A stretch of DNA of 64,000 bases from DATBSL01 sp963729875 (GCA_963729875.1 CAVSPR010000006.1:310001-374000); one strand, 5' to 3'; counted from the stretch's first letter, positions 28,420 through 43,412 are shown. A program made the numbers and translations. Notes: a model not told the origin generated them from the sequence alone.

Positions 28420-29511
28420 CTACCCCTGGCTCGCGAGGGCGTCGCGGGCCGCGACGCCCAGGCTCGGGTGGTCGGTGAAGATGCCGTCGACCCCGGCCTG
28501 CAGGAAGAGACGGGCTTCGCCGGCGAAGTCGCCGCGGGCGGCCGGGTCCGCTCCCCGCCGCAGCTCGGCGGGGAGGAACTCGTTCTCCGCCCGCAGCGTC
28601 CACACGTGGACGTGCAGGCCCGCCGCGTGGGCGTCGCGGACGAGGCTCGTCGGAGGAAGCGAGCGGCCGTCGGCGTCCCGGGGGATGACGAGCGACTTGT
28701 GGACCCCGATGGCGCGCGCGTAGGTCGCGATGTCTCGCAGGCCGTCCGGCCGAATCATGTCCGCGTAGGTGCGGGCGAAGCGGCCCCGGTCGAAATCCCA
28801 GGGGCGTCCGCCGGCCTCGATCAGCTGGACGAGTGGGACGCGGGTCCGCGCGGCAAGGGCGCGCAGGTTGTCCACCTCGAAGGACTGGATGAACACGGGG
28901 GCGTCGGCACGGTCGAGGCCGTGGCGGCGCAGGGCCTCGAGGAGCGGGGTCTCCAGCGCGAGCCCCAGGCCCTCGAAGTAGGACGGGTGCTTGGTCTCCG
29001 GATAGACACCGACCGGTCGCCCGCGGCGCTCCGGGCGGGCGTTGGCCTCGGCCACCAGGGAGAGGACCTCCTCGAGAGTGGGGATCTCGAACCGGTCGTC
29101 GAACGCTGTCCCGCGCAGCGGCGGGAGCCTCTCCCGGGCCCGCAGCGTCTTGAGCTCCGCGAGGGTGAAGTCCTCCGTGAACCAGCCGGTGACGCTCGCC
29201 CCGTCGACCGTCTTCGTCGCCCGCCGGCCGGCGAACGCGGGTCGAGAGGCCACGTCGGTCGTGCCCGAGATCTCGTTCTCGTGTCGGCAGACGAGGACCC
29301 CGTCCTTCGTGGGGACGAGGTCGGGCTCGACGAAGTCGGCCCCCTGCCCGATCGCGAGGCGGTAGGCCGCGAGCGTGTGCTCGGGCCGCTCCCCGCTGGC
29401 GCCCCGGTGGGCGATGACGATGGCGTGCCCCCCGTGGCCTTCTCCACGAGGCATCCCGATGGCGGCCATCGCGCCTCCCACCATGGCGAGTCCCGTCAGG
29501 AGTCTACTCAT
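28420..29511 (-). CDS. glpQ: Glycerophosphodiester phosphodiesterase, periplasmic GlpQ-like
   Basis: A 363-residue protein with an N-terminal hydrophobic signal and a GDPD TIM barrel. AHRGASGERPEHT supplies the catalytic His/Arg, VEPDLVPTKDGVLVCRHE the metal-binding acidic residues and second His, and GVYPETKHP and DGIFTDHP the C-terminal motifs. It hydrolyses glycerophosphodiesters to glycerol 3-phosphate and an alcohol. Length and motif order match E. coli GlpQ. TAACCT 7 nt before the ATG suggests a leaderless start. Followed without a gap by the FHA-protease gene. Confidence 0.9.
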   Translation of the reverse strand: MSRLLTGLAMVGGAMAAIGMPRGEGHGGHAIVIAHRGASGERPEHTLAAYRLAIGQGADFVEPDLVPTKDGVLVCRHENEISGTTDVASRPAFAGRRATKTVDGASVTGWFTEDFTLAELKTLRARERLPPLRGTAFDDRFEIPTLEEVLSLVAEANARPERRGRPVGVYPETKHPSYFEGLGLALETPLLEALRRHGLDRADAPVFIQSFEVDNLRALAARTRVPLVQLIEAGGRPWDFDRGRFARTYADMIRPDGLRDIATYARAIGVHKSLVIPRDADGRSLPPTSLVRDAHAAGLHVHVWTLRAENEFLPAELRRGADPAARGDFAGEARLFLQAGVDGIFTDHPSLGVAARDALASQG

Positions 29512-29518
29512 TCCCGCA

Positions 29519-29524
29519 AGGTTA
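29519..29524 (-). promoter_or_regulatory. Putative -10 box, leaderless start of glpQ
   Basis: TAACCT on the minus strand, 7 nt before ATG 29511. It overlaps TAGACT (29523-29528) on the plus strand, a possible -10 for the divergent patatin gene. Confidence 0.35.
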
Positions 29525-29551
29525 GACTGTTGGCCTCAACAGGAGAAGTCC

Positions 29552-31736
29552 ATGATCAGGAGGTCTCTCACCCTCGCCGGACTGGCCCTGGCCTCGAGCG
29601 TCGTCTCCGCGGCCCAGGACGCGCCGCCGGCCCCTCTCGCGCCGGACCGGCCCCGGCCCCGCGTGGCTCTCGCCTTGTCCGGGGGTGGCGCGCGCGGCAT
29701 CGCCCACGTCGGCGCCCTGCGCGCCCTCGAGGAGGCCGGTATCCCGGTCGACGCCGTCGTCGCCAACAGCATGGGGGCGGTCGTGGGCGGGATCTTCGCC
29801 ACCGGGAAGACCGCGGCACAGCTCGAGCAGATCGTGCGGTCGATGGACTGGGCGTCGCTCTTCAGCGGGCGGCCCGACCGACGCACCCTGCCCGTCGACA
29901 AGAGAGTGGACCGGTACGAGTCCGTGGCTGGGGTGGACTTCGACTGGAAGAGCATCCGCCTCCCGTCGGGCCTCCTGGCCGAGCACCGCGTCAACCGCTT
30001 TCTCGTGGAGAACCTCTCTCCCGCGGGGTACTCGGCCGGGGGCGACTTCGATCGCCTCCCCGTGCCGTTCCGCGCGATGGCGGGAGACCTCGCCACCGGC
30101 GAGCCCGTCGTCTTGGCGAAGGGGGATCTCGCCCGGGCGGTCCGGGCCAGCATGTCGATTCCGCTCGTCTTTCCGCCGGTGGACTGGGAGGGGCGCCGGC
30201 TGGTGGACGGCTTCATCGTCAACAACCTCCCGATCGACGTCGCCAGGACCCTCGGCGCCCGGGTCGTGGTGGCGGTCGATATCGGCAGCCCCGCGGTCGA
30301 CCCGGAGGACTACGCCTCGGCGCTCGGGGTGGCCACGCAGGTGAGCGACCTGCTCATGCGGCGCCGCTACCAGGACTTCTCGGCCGAAGCCGACGTCCTC
30401 GTGCGCCCGGACCTCGGGAAGCACTCGGCCGCCGACTACTCCGGCTTCGACGAGCTGATCGCGAAGGGCTACGAGGCCACGAAGGCCGCCCTTCCCGCGA
30501 TCCGGGCGAGGCTCGAGGCGGCCGGCGTCGTCGACCTCGGCTTGCGCCGCCCGGCCCGGCCGGGACCGGCCCTCGAGGGGACGAGGATCGCCGCGGTGAA
30601 GGTGACGGGCAACGATCGCGTCAGGGAGAAGCTCGTGCGCCGGACGTTCAACATCCCCGTGGGACCGCCCTTCGACATGGCGAAAGGCCTGGGAGCCTAC
30701 GACAAGATCGACGCGTCCCCCCTGTTCGAGCGGACGTGGCTCGAGTTCGCCCGCCCCCGAAGGCGTCGACGTCGTCCTTCGGGTGAAGGAGGCCCCGCCC
30801 AACCGGGCCGAGGTGGGCTTCGGCTACACGGAGTGGGAGAAGGCGCGGGGCTCGATCCGCCTTCGCAATCAGAACACCCTGGGCTTCGGCGAGCAGGTGG
30901 AGCTCCTTCTCGGGGCGAGCGACGCGGAGCGGGTGGCGGAGGCATCGCTGCGGGGCGACCGGCTCTTCGTGACGGGTTTCGGCTACCGGGTCACCGGGTA
31001 CCTGAACCGGGACAAGCCGCGCTTCTTCGACGAGGACGGCGAGGAGATCAACCGGGGCCGCTTCGACCGGGAAGGCGTCGAGGTCGCCCTGAAGACGGGC
31101 GTGAAGCGGTGGGCCTTCCTCGAGGGCGGGGCCCGCTTCGGCCGGGTGGTGACCGTGCCCCGGGGAGGGCTGGAGGAAGTCCTGCCCGGGCAGACCGACC
31201 AGGTGGGGGCCCTCTTCGGCCGCCTCGTGTTCGACACGCTCGACGACCTGGCCTGGCCGGAGCACGGCCGGCGCTTCGCGGTCTCCGGCGAGTGGAGCCT
31301 CTCCGACTTCGGCGCCGAGCGGGCCTGCTGGAGCGCAGAGGCCGAAGGGCGGGCAGCCCACTCGCTGGGCCGGCGCGCCACGCTCCAGCTCGACGCAATG
31401 GCCTTCCTGTCGGGCGACGACCTGCCCATCTACGACTGGTACCGCCTCGGCGGGGTGACCCTGGTTCCGGGCTACCGCCACGAGGAGCTGAAGGGGGCCC
31501 AGGCCCTCGCCGCCGCGGTGAGCGTCCGCGCCAAGCTCTTCGGGCAGCTCCGGATGCTGGCCCGCGGGGGGGCGGGTAACGTCTTCGCGACGACGAGCGA
31601 CATCACCCTGGACGGCCTGCGCTGGGGCCTGAGCGCAGGGGTCTACCACCCCAGCCCGGTCGGACCCGTGTCCTTCGAGTTCGGCGTGCGGGACGGGGGT
31701 GCGACCCTGGCCACCCTCTCGATCGGCTGGCAGTAG
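29552..31736 (+). CDS. Patatin-like phospholipase with POTRA and outer-membrane barrel, PlpD-like (one frameshift)
   Basis: About 727 residues once corrected. A signal peptide (MIRRSLTLAGLALASSVVSA) precedes a patatin domain: oxyanion loop SGGGARGIAHVG, nucleophile in VANSMGAVVGG (Ser about 72; the first Gly of GxSxG is Ala), and Asp in VDGFIVNN. A single POTRA-like segment (AAVKVTGNDRVREK) and a C-terminal beta-barrel (GFGYTEWEKARG to the final GWQ) follow. This layout is type Vd secretion. The CCCCC run at 30754-30758 has one base too many; four C restore FARPEGVDVVLRVKE. AGGAG precedes the ATG. Divergent from glpQ. Confidence 0.85.
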
Positions 31737-31778
31737 GGCGCGCCACGGGCGTGGACCTCCCGGGTCGCGAGCCGCGGC

Positions 31779-31784
31779 TACAAT
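31779..31784 (+). promoter_or_regulatory. Putative -10 box, leaderless start of clpS
   Basis: TACAAT 6 nt before the GTG start of clpS. Confidence 0.42.
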
Positions 31785-31790
31785 GGGGGG

Positions 31791-32105
31791 GTGGGACGCC
31801 CCGAGAAAGGCACCGGCGACGGGGTCAAGGAGAAGCCGAAGACCGTCACGAAGCGGCCGCAGCTGTTCCACGTGGTCCTGGTGAACGACGACTACACGAC
31901 GATGGAGTTCGTCGTTCACGTCCTCGAGGGCATCTTCGACAAGGGACCGGCCGAGGCCTACCGCATCATGATGGAGGTCCACACGCACGGCCGGGGGATC
32001 TGCGGGGCGTTCACGTACGAGGTGGCGGAGACCAAGGTGGCCACCGTCCACGATCTGGCCCGGGCGGAGGGCTTCCCCCTCCGCGCCGGGATCGAGGAGG
32101 CCTGA
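31791..32105 (+). CDS. clpS: ATP-dependent Clp protease adaptor ClpS
   Basis: A 104-residue adaptor with a disordered N-terminal tail (about 22 residues) and the ClpS fold: FHVVLVNDDYTTMEFVV holds the N-degron-binding Asn-Asp-Asp, and VHTHGRGICGAFTYEVAETK the second conserved face. It delivers N-end-rule substrates to ClpA. GTG start after a TACAAT box. Two bases separate it from clpA. Confidence 0.95.
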   Translation: MGRPEKGTGDGVKEKPKTVTKRPQLFHVVLVNDDYTTMEFVVHVLEGIFDKGPAEAYRIMMEVHTHGRGICGAFTYEVAETKVATVHDLARAEGFPLRAGIEEA

Positions 32106-32107
32106 GG

Positions 32108-34407
<2,300 letters not shown>

Positions 34408-34410
34408 GGG

Positions 34411-34483
34411 TTCCGTAGTCCTGCGCCTTGGGAGGAGCAGCCGGGGGACGGCTTCGTAGTCCTGCCTCCGGGGAGTAGCAGCC
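34411..34483. repeat. Two imperfect 32-bp direct repeats
   Basis: 34411-34442 and 34452-34483 share CGTAGTCCTGC followed by a purine-rich stretch ending AGCAGCC, 41 bp apart start to start. They lie between clpA and the hairpin repeat at 34482. Function unknown. Confidence 0.55.
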
Positions 34484-34557
34484 AGATACGGCCAGCGGCC
34501 TGTTTCTGGCGTTCTTGTTCTGGGGGGCGATGCCCCCCAGACCCCCCGTGACGGCTG
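34482..34557 (+). repeat. Intergenic hairpin repeat, copy A
   Basis: The core is CTGGGGGGC-GAT-GCCCCCCAG (34520-34540), a perfect 9-bp stem, followed by ACCCCCCGTGACGGC. Upstream, ATACGGCC and GTTCTTGTT are shared with the other copies at 43129, 43331 and 60423. Orientation plus, 3' of clpA and 5' of metH. No T-run. Confidence 0.75.
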
Positions 34558-34558
34558 A

Positions 34559-34564
34559 TAAACT
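34559..34564 (+). promoter_or_regulatory. Putative -10 box, leaderless start of metH
   Basis: TAAACT 8 nt before the GTG start of metH. No cobalamin or SAM riboswitch signature was recognised in the 165 bp upstream of metH. Confidence 0.42.
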
Positions 34565-34572
34565 GATCGGCT

Positions 34573-38274
<3,702 letters not shown>

Positions 38275-38328
38275 GCCGTCCGGTCCTCCGGCGACTCGCG
38301 ACGGCGGGCTCGCCGGAGGCCGGGGGTT

Positions 38329-40494
38329 TCAGCCCTCGCCGCCCTCGCGCCAGGGAGGCTGCTCGATGTGCAGGCCCATCGACGAGGCGCGCAGCTCGTC
38401 CGCCACCTGCTCGAGCGGCCGGGCGGCCCGAGGCAGAGGGGCCGTGCTGGCACCGAAACAGGAGCGGACCCGGGGAAAGACGTCGGGCGGGAGGACGTTC
38501 GAGAGGTACTCGAGCGCGGTGCCCTTCAGCGTCCGGTCCTGCCCCCGCATCGCAGCCCAGGCGATCAGCAGCGGCCCACGCTCGAGGACGAGCGACAGCA
38601 GGGCGAACAGCTGCGGCAGCTGGCGATCGACGGGCTCCCCGGAGTCGAGCTCGCGCCGGACCCGGTCGAGCACCTCGTCCCGGCCGATGCGCACGACGGC
38701 GCCCCTCTCCTGGAGCGCGGCGAGTGCCGCCGCCGCGGCGGAGCGAATCTCGAAAGCAGGATCGTCAATGGCGGCGAGAAGGCCGTCGGCGGCGCGCATC
38801 GTGGGGCTGGCCTTGAGCACGCGGGGGATCCGCCGGCGCATGACCGGGTCGAGCGAGGGGTCGAGGAGCGCGTCCACGAGCTGGCCGGTCACGCGGGGCG
38901 CCGCCCGGCGCAGGGCGCGCAGCACCTGCGGGAAGAGCTCGTCGGAGGCGAGGTGGGGGAGCAGGGCCGCCACGAGGGCGGGGGCCGGCTCCGGGCTCGC
39001 GTGCAGCGCGCGGCCCACGAGCACGGGGTCGCCCGAGCGGGCCCAGCGCAGCCACTCGGCCATGGGGTCGTGCGCGGCGGACCCGCCCGCGGCCGCCGCC
39101 GCGGGCGGGACGGCGGCGGGAGCGGGTTCGGAACGGGCTCCCCGGAGCTGCTCGATCTGGTGGAGCAGCGCTTCGCGCTCGATCAGGCTCGTGTGGGCGA
39201 GCGTCATCTGGGTGGCGGGGTCGAGGACCTCCTCCGGGCCCAGGCGAACGCGGCCGGCGAGAAGGCTCTTCTCGAGCGTCGAGACGTAGCCCAGGTGGAG
39301 GCGCCGGGAGAGGCCGAGGGCAGCGATCGACAAGCCGGCGGCGGTGGCGAAGAGCACGGGGGCCCATGTCGCCGGGGCGAGGGCGAAGGCGAGCGCGGTG
39401 ATGCCACTCCCAGCGAGGGTGCCGGCCTTGTCGACGGCGACGTCGACGAAGGCCTTGGCCCGCCGCTTCTCGGCCTCGGGCAGGGGCGTGTAGAGCAGCT
39501 CGTAGGCGGTGCGGAAGAGCGAGTTCGTGAGCGACTCGTGGGCGCCGCGGGACAGGGTGGCGGTGGGGAAGCCGGGCAGGGCCGCTCCGAGGACCGTCCC
39601 CGCCAGGGTCAGGGCCGGCCGCAGGGCGAGCGTTCCCGCGATCCCGAGGTGGCGCAGGGCCGTGCGGCCCAGGGTCGTCTGCAGGAGCAGGCTGACCACG
39701 CTCATCGCGGAGTGGAAGACGCCGAAGGCGCCGAGGAGCGCGGCGCCGGCGGAGAAGCGTCCGGCGGCCAGGCCCTTGAACAGGAAGTCGACGAGGGCCT
39801 CCACGAGGGCGCCGAGAAAGACGAGGAGGGCGATCGTGCCGAGGTAGCGATTGCGGAGAAGGACGGGCAGGGCGAGGGCGGGGCGCACCGGGACGCCCGC
39901 CGTGGCCGGCGACGGCTGGTCCCCGCTGCGGCTGCCGCGCAGGAACGCGGCGGCGAGGCTGGTCAGTGCGGCCAGGAGGAGCACGCTCGCGGCCGGGGGC
40001 ATGACGCGGGACGATGCCCAGACGAGGGCTCCGCCCGCGACGCCGCCGGCGGTGGCCCCGGCGGCGATGCGGCCGACCACCCGGCGCGCGGTGTAGGGGT
40101 CGAACCTCTCGTTGACCATCGACCAGAAGCCGGAGACGAGCGCCCCGCCGAAAGCGGCGACTTGCAGGTAGAGGCCGACCGCGGCGAGCCGCGGCCAGCC
40201 GAGGCCGAGGGCCCACCAGACGGCAAACATCAGCGAAGAGAGGCCGGCGAGCGCGGGGACGAGCCGCGACGGGGGGCGGCGGGAGAGGCCGAGCGAGAGC
40301 AGCTCGGCTCCCGCGAGGGCGGCGAGGGCCGAGCCGCCCATGACGAGCGGCAGAGACTTGACCTGGAAGGCCGAGAGGAACAGCGCGTCGCGCACGGCGC
40401 GCGCAGCGACCTGCTGGGCGATGAGCAGGAACGCGACGAGGGTGGCCGCGGTGACGGCCTGACGGTCCGACGCGTCGTCGGCGGCGAGGGTCAT
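38329..40494 (-). CDS. Multi-pass carrier (ATP/ADP-translocase-like) with C-terminal HEAT-like repeats
   Basis: A 721-residue protein. Roughly 12 hydrophobic helices occupy residues 15-410. ARAVRDALFLSAFQVKSLPLVMGGSAL resembles the first segment of TLC/NTT nucleotide carriers, and the overall shape is also MFS-like. After a linker come Ala/Leu-rich paired helices (about 480-700: VALLPHLASDELFPQVLRALRR, IDDPAFEIRSAAAAALAAL) typical of HEAT repeats. Substrate unknown; nucleotide transport is only a family guess. Convergent with metH. Confidence 0.65.
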   Translation of the reverse strand: MTLAADDASDRQAVTAATLVAFLLIAQQVAARAVRDALFLSAFQVKSLPLVMGGSALAALAGAELLSLGLSRRPPSRLVPALAGLSSLMFAVWWALGLGWPRLAAVGLYLQVAAFGGALVSGFWSMVNERFDPYTARRVVGRIAAGATAGGVAGGALVWASSRVMPPAASVLLLAALTSLAAAFLRGSRSGDQPSPATAGVPVRPALALPVLLRNRYLGTIALLVFLGALVEALVDFLFKGLAAGRFSAGAALLGAFGVFHSAMSVVSLLLQTTLGRTALRHLGIAGTLALRPALTLAGTVLGAALPGFPTATLSRGAHESLTNSLFRTAYELLYTPLPEAEKRRAKAFVDVAVDKAGTLAGSGITALAFALAPATWAPVLFATAAGLSIAALGLSRRLHLGYVSTLEKSLLAGRVRLGPEEVLDPATQMTLAHTSLIEREALLHQIEQLRGARSEPAPAAVPPAAAAAGGSAAHDPMAEWLRWARSGDPVLVGRALHASPEPAPALVAALLPHLASDELFPQVLRALRRAAPRVTGQLVDALLDPSLDPVMRRRIPRVLKASPTMRAADGLLAAIDDPAFEIRSAAAAALAALQERGAVVRIGRDEVLDRVRRELDSGEPVDRQLPQLFALLSLVLERGPLLIAWAAMRGQDRTLKGTALEYLSNVLPPDVFPRVRSCFGASTAPLPRAARPLEQVADELRASSMGLHIEQPPWREGGEG

Positions 40495-40531
40495 GGCGGG
40501 CTCGGTGCGGGGACGCGGGTGAACGAGCGAA

Positions 40532-40537
40532 TATACT
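40532..40537 (+). promoter_or_regulatory. Putative -10 box, leaderless start
   Basis: TATACT 9 nt before the GTG at 40547. No Shine-Dalgarno. Confidence 0.4.
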
Positions 40538-40546
40538 AGCCTGAGT

Positions 40547-40972
40547 GTGAGGATCCGGCTGCACTACCCGGCGTCCCCGGAGAACGCGGGCGGCCACGCC
40601 CGCATCGCGGTGAGCCTCGCGCGAGAGCAGTACGACGCCGATCTCGACTTCTCGCCCCGGAGCCTCGAGATGGTGGACACCTGGATCGACTCGCTACGCG
40701 AGGAGGGGATCGACGCAGAGGGCGCCGCCGAGACGCTGTTCGTGCTGGGCTGCTACCTCGGCGAGGTGATGGTCCGACACCTCCGGGGGGCGTGGGTCGC
40801 GACCGGGCGGTCTCCCCTGCGCGGGGTGTCGCCCTGGCCGATGGTGGTTCTCCTCGCCGACGGCTCGGCGTGGGACGCGATCGGAAAGGCGTACAAGCGC
40901 CTGGAGCTCGGCGACAGCGAGTACCTTCCTGCCTTCTTCGGAACCGCGAGCGGCGGAGCCTTCCCGCGTTGA
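40547..40972 (+). CDS. Hypothetical protein
   Basis: A 141-residue soluble protein starting MRIRLHYPASPENAGGHARI. The middle (DFSPRSLEMVDTWIDSLREEGIDAEGAAETLFVLGCYLGEVMVRHLRG) resembles small proteins that bind or regulate partners, but I do not recognise a named family with certainty. No signal or transmembrane helix. Its stop overlaps the TTG start of the Smr gene, so the two are probably co-translated. Confidence 0.7.
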   Translation: MRIRLHYPASPENAGGHARIAVSLAREQYDADLDFSPRSLEMVDTWIDSLREEGIDAEGAAETLFVLGCYLGEVMVRHLRGAWVATGRSPLRGVSPWPMVVLLADGSAWDAIGKAYKRLELGDSEYLPAFFGTASGGAFPR

Positions 40973-41265
40973 GCGAACCCCCGCCCTTCGAGATCCCGCT
41001 CACCGGGGAGCTCGATCTCCACGCGTTCTCTCCCCGGGACATCCCCTCGGTGGTCGAGGAGTACGTGCGTGCCTGTCGCGAGCGGGGCATCCTGCGGCTG
41101 AGGCTGGCGCACGGGCGGGGCCGGGGCGTGCAGCGCGCGGTGGTCCGTCGAGCACTCGCCGCGATGACCGGGGTCGTCTCGTTCTCGGACGCGCCGCCCG
41201 CGGCCGGCGGGTGGGGAGCGACGGTCGTGAATCTGAGACCGACGGAAACGTCAAGCGTTTTATGA
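40969..41265 (+). CDS. Small Smr domain protein
   Basis: A 98-residue stand-alone Smr domain. LDLHAFSP (usually LDLHG) and LAHGRGRGVQ (HGxG) are the two catalytic motifs, with VVEEYVRACRERG between. Smr domains nick DNA or cleave RNA, including at stalled ribosomes. The TTG start sits in a TTGA overlap with the preceding stop; no later in-frame start keeps the first motif. Confidence 0.8.
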   Translation: MSEPPPFEIPLTGELDLHAFSPRDIPSVVEEYVRACRERGILRLRLAHGRGRGVQRAVVRRALAAMTGVVSFSDAPPAAGGWGATVVNLRPTETSSVL

Positions 41266-41448
41266 GCGTGCGTACGCGCTGCGACTGGCGCGGCCCTCCT
41301 CGTCGTGCACCTCGCGGACCCGCGTCGTTGGCGGGTGCGCGAAGCCTTGACAGCGCCGGGGGCCGCCACTAGATTCGTTGCCGCCTCCCGTGAGGGCGGC
41401 TCAGGCCAGCCGCGAATCCCTCCGCCCGGGCCGGACGACACCGTGACG

Positions 41449-41676
41449 ATGAAAAAGCTCAGCTTCGATTTCTTCGACGACAGCGGCCAGCCCCGGGAGA
41501 GCCGGATACTGATGTTCTACTCGTTCGAGACCGAGGAGCGGTTCGCTCGTTCCGGCATCCTCCACTACCACGTCGCCGAGCACCGCTTCGTCGGGCCGCG
41601 CCACGACCCCGAGCTGACCGACGCCGCCCTCGCCTTCCTCGCGAAGAGCGGGAGGCTGGGGGGATCGAGCTCCTGA
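41449..41676 (+). CDS. Hypothetical small protein
   Basis: 75 residues, MKKLSFDFFDDSGQ, with ILHYHVAEHRFVGPRHDPELTDAALAFLAKSG. Three His residues in HYHVAEH are noticeable. I do not recognise it. The reading frame is open further upstream (to 41305) but that stretch is low in protein character, so ATG 41449 is preferred. The 183 bp between the Smr gene and this start shows no other gene. Confidence 0.5.
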   Translation: MKKLSFDFFDDSGQPRESRILMFYSFETEERFARSGILHYHVAEHRFVGPRHDPELTDAALAFLAKSGRLGGSSS

Positions 41677-41802
41677 CGGCGGGCCCGGTCGAGGGCCCTG
41701 GACGCCGTCTTCCGCCGCACTGGGCCAGGGGCGCCTCCCCGTCCGCTGTGCTACGATCCCGGGTTGGCATCATCGTTGAGACGCCGCACAGGAGGCGAGC
41801 AC

Positions 41803-43122
41803 ATGACGACAGGGAAGGGACGCGACATCGCGCCGGCCGCCGGAAAGCTCGGCGTGCTTCTCCCGGGGATGGGCGCCGTGGCGACCACGTTCATCGCGGG
41901 CGTCGAGGCGGTGCGGCGCGGGTTGGCGAAGCCGATCGGCAGCCTGACCCAGATGGGGACCGTGCGGCTCGGCAAGCGCACCGAGGGGCGCTCCCCGCTC
42001 ATCAAGGACTTCGTGCCCCTCGCCTCGCTCGAGCAGCTGGAGTTCGGCGGCTGGGACGTCTACCCCGACAGCGCCTACGAGGCGGCGAAGAAGGCCGGCG
42101 TGCTCGAGGCGAAGGATCGCGAGCCGCTCAAGGGCTTCCTCGAGGGCATCAAGCCGTGGCCGGCGGTGTTCGACCCGCAGTACGTGAAGAAGCTGAACGG
42201 CCCGAACGTGAAGAAGGGCAAGTCGAAGCGCGACCTCGCCGAGCAGGTCTCGGCCGACATCGCCCGGTTCAAGAAGGAGAAGGGCCTCGACCGGCTGGTC
42301 ATGGTGTGGTGCGGATCGACCGAGGTCTACCGCGAGGCGGGCGAGGTGCACTCGTCGATCGAGAAGTTCGAGAAGGGGCTGGACGAGAGCCACCCCGACA
42401 TCCTGCCCTCGATGATCTACGCGTACTGCGCAATCAAGGAGGGCATCCCGTACGCCAACGGCGCGCCCAACCTCTCCGCGGACTTCCCGGCGATGGTCGA
42501 CCTCGCGAAGAAGACGGGCACGCCGATCTCGGGCAAGGACTTCAAGACCGGCCAGACCCTGATGAAGACGATCCTGGCCCCGGGCTTCAAGGCGCGCCTG
42601 CTCGGGATGAACGGCTGGTACTCGACCAACATCCTGGGCAACCGCGACGGCGAGGTGCTCGACGATCCCGAGTCCTTCAAGACCAAGGAGGTCAGCAAGC
42701 TCGGCGTGCTCGAGCACATCCTGCAGCCGAAGCTCTATCCCGACCTCTACGGCAAGATCCACCACGTGGTGCGGATCAACTACTACCCGCCGCGCGGCGA
42801 CAACAAGGAAGGCTGGGACAACATCGACATCTTCGGGTGGATGGGCTACCCGATGCAGATCAAGGTCGACTTCCTGTGCCGCGACTCCATCCTCGCGGCC
42901 CCGATCGTGCTCGACCTCGCGCTCTTCTTCGATCTCGCCAAGCGCGCCGGCATGAGCGGGATCCAGGAGTGGCTCTCGTTCTACCTGAAGAGCCCGCAGA
43001 CGGCACCCGGGCTGTATCCCGAGCACGACCTCTTCATCCAGCTGATGAAGCTCAAGAACACCCTGCGCCACCTCCGCGGTGAAGAGCTCATCACGCATCT
43101 GGGGCTGGAGTACTACGATTAA
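41803..43122 (+). CDS. ino1: myo-Inositol-1-phosphate synthase
   Basis: A 439-residue synthase converting glucose 6-phosphate to 1D-myo-inositol 3-phosphate. The NAD-binding segment is LLPGMGAVATTFIAG. Family motifs are MNGWYSTNILGNRDG (about 270), DNIDIFGWMGYPMQIK and DSILAAPIVLDLALFFDLA. AGGAGGCGAGC directly before ATG 41803 sets the start over an upstream in-frame ATG at 41764. The product feeds phosphatidylinositol-type lipids or inositol conjugates. Stands alone; followed by an inverted pair of hairpin repeats. Confidence 0.93.
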   Translation: MTTGKGRDIAPAAGKLGVLLPGMGAVATTFIAGVEAVRRGLAKPIGSLTQMGTVRLGKRTEGRSPLIKDFVPLASLEQLEFGGWDVYPDSAYEAAKKAGVLEAKDREPLKGFLEGIKPWPAVFDPQYVKKLNGPNVKKGKSKRDLAEQVSADIARFKKEKGLDRLVMVWCGSTEVYREAGEVHSSIEKFEKGLDESHPDILPSMIYAYCAIKEGIPYANGAPNLSADFPAMVDLAKKTGTPISGKDFKTGQTLMKTILAPGFKARLLGMNGWYSTNILGNRDGEVLDDPESFKTKEVSKLGVLEHILQPKLYPDLYGKIHHVVRINYYPPRGDNKEGWDNIDIFGWMGYPMQIKVDFLCRDSILAAPIVLDLALFFDLAKRAGMSGIQEWLSFYLKSPQTAPGLYPEHDLFIQLMKLKNTLRHLRGEELITHLGLEYYD

Positions 43123-43128
43123 GCAGTA

Positions 43129-43200
43129 AGCCGACCACGGGGGGTCTGGGGGGACGCTCTGCGTCCCCCCAGATCAAAGGAAGCTGGCATAGGCCGTTGG
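43129..43200 (-). repeat. Intergenic hairpin repeat, copy B
   Basis: The core CTGGGGGGACGC-TCT-GCGTCCCCCCAG (43146-43172) is a perfect 12-bp stem. On the minus strand it is followed by ACCCCCCGTGG, as in the other copies. It lies in inverted orientation to copy C. The 130 bp between B and C contain no convincing gene. Confidence 0.72.
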
Positions 43201-43330
43201 CGTGTTGCGCTCGCAAGTCCCATGAGCGGTGCCTCCCTCGACGTGCGGCGGCGCTCTCCTTCCCTTCGGTGGCGCTGGACGACGAGATCACGGCCTCGTA
43301 GAGAAGCAGGGCGCCAAGAGCGAGAGGGGT

Positions 43331-43403
43331 ACGCCTACGGCTTCGTCTTGCGTTCTTGTTCTGGGGGGTGCTGCGCACCCCCAGACCCCCCGTTGACGGC
43401 TGA
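43331..43403 (+). repeat. Intergenic hairpin repeat, copy C
   Basis: CTGGGGGGTGC (43361-43371) pairs with GCACCCCCAG (43375-43384) with one bulged G, then ACCCCCCGTTGACGGC. The upstream GCGTTCTTGTT matches copy A exactly. It lies at the 3' side of the minus-strand Nudix gene. Confidence 0.72.
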
Positions 43404-43412
43404 GGGTTGTGT

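Noticed and set aside
34482..34557. Copy A as an ordinary Rho-independent terminator
   Set aside because: No T-run follows the stem, and the conserved flanks recur elsewhere, pointing to a repeat family.
34408..34572. Cobalamin or SAM riboswitch upstream of metH
   Set aside because: No B12-box or SAM-type core was recognisable; the interval is filled by direct repeats and hairpin copy A, with a -10 box next to the start.
43201..43330. Small gene between hairpin copies B and C
   Set aside because: The only frame is Arg/Ser-rich, lacks a ribosome-binding site and ends inside a repeat.
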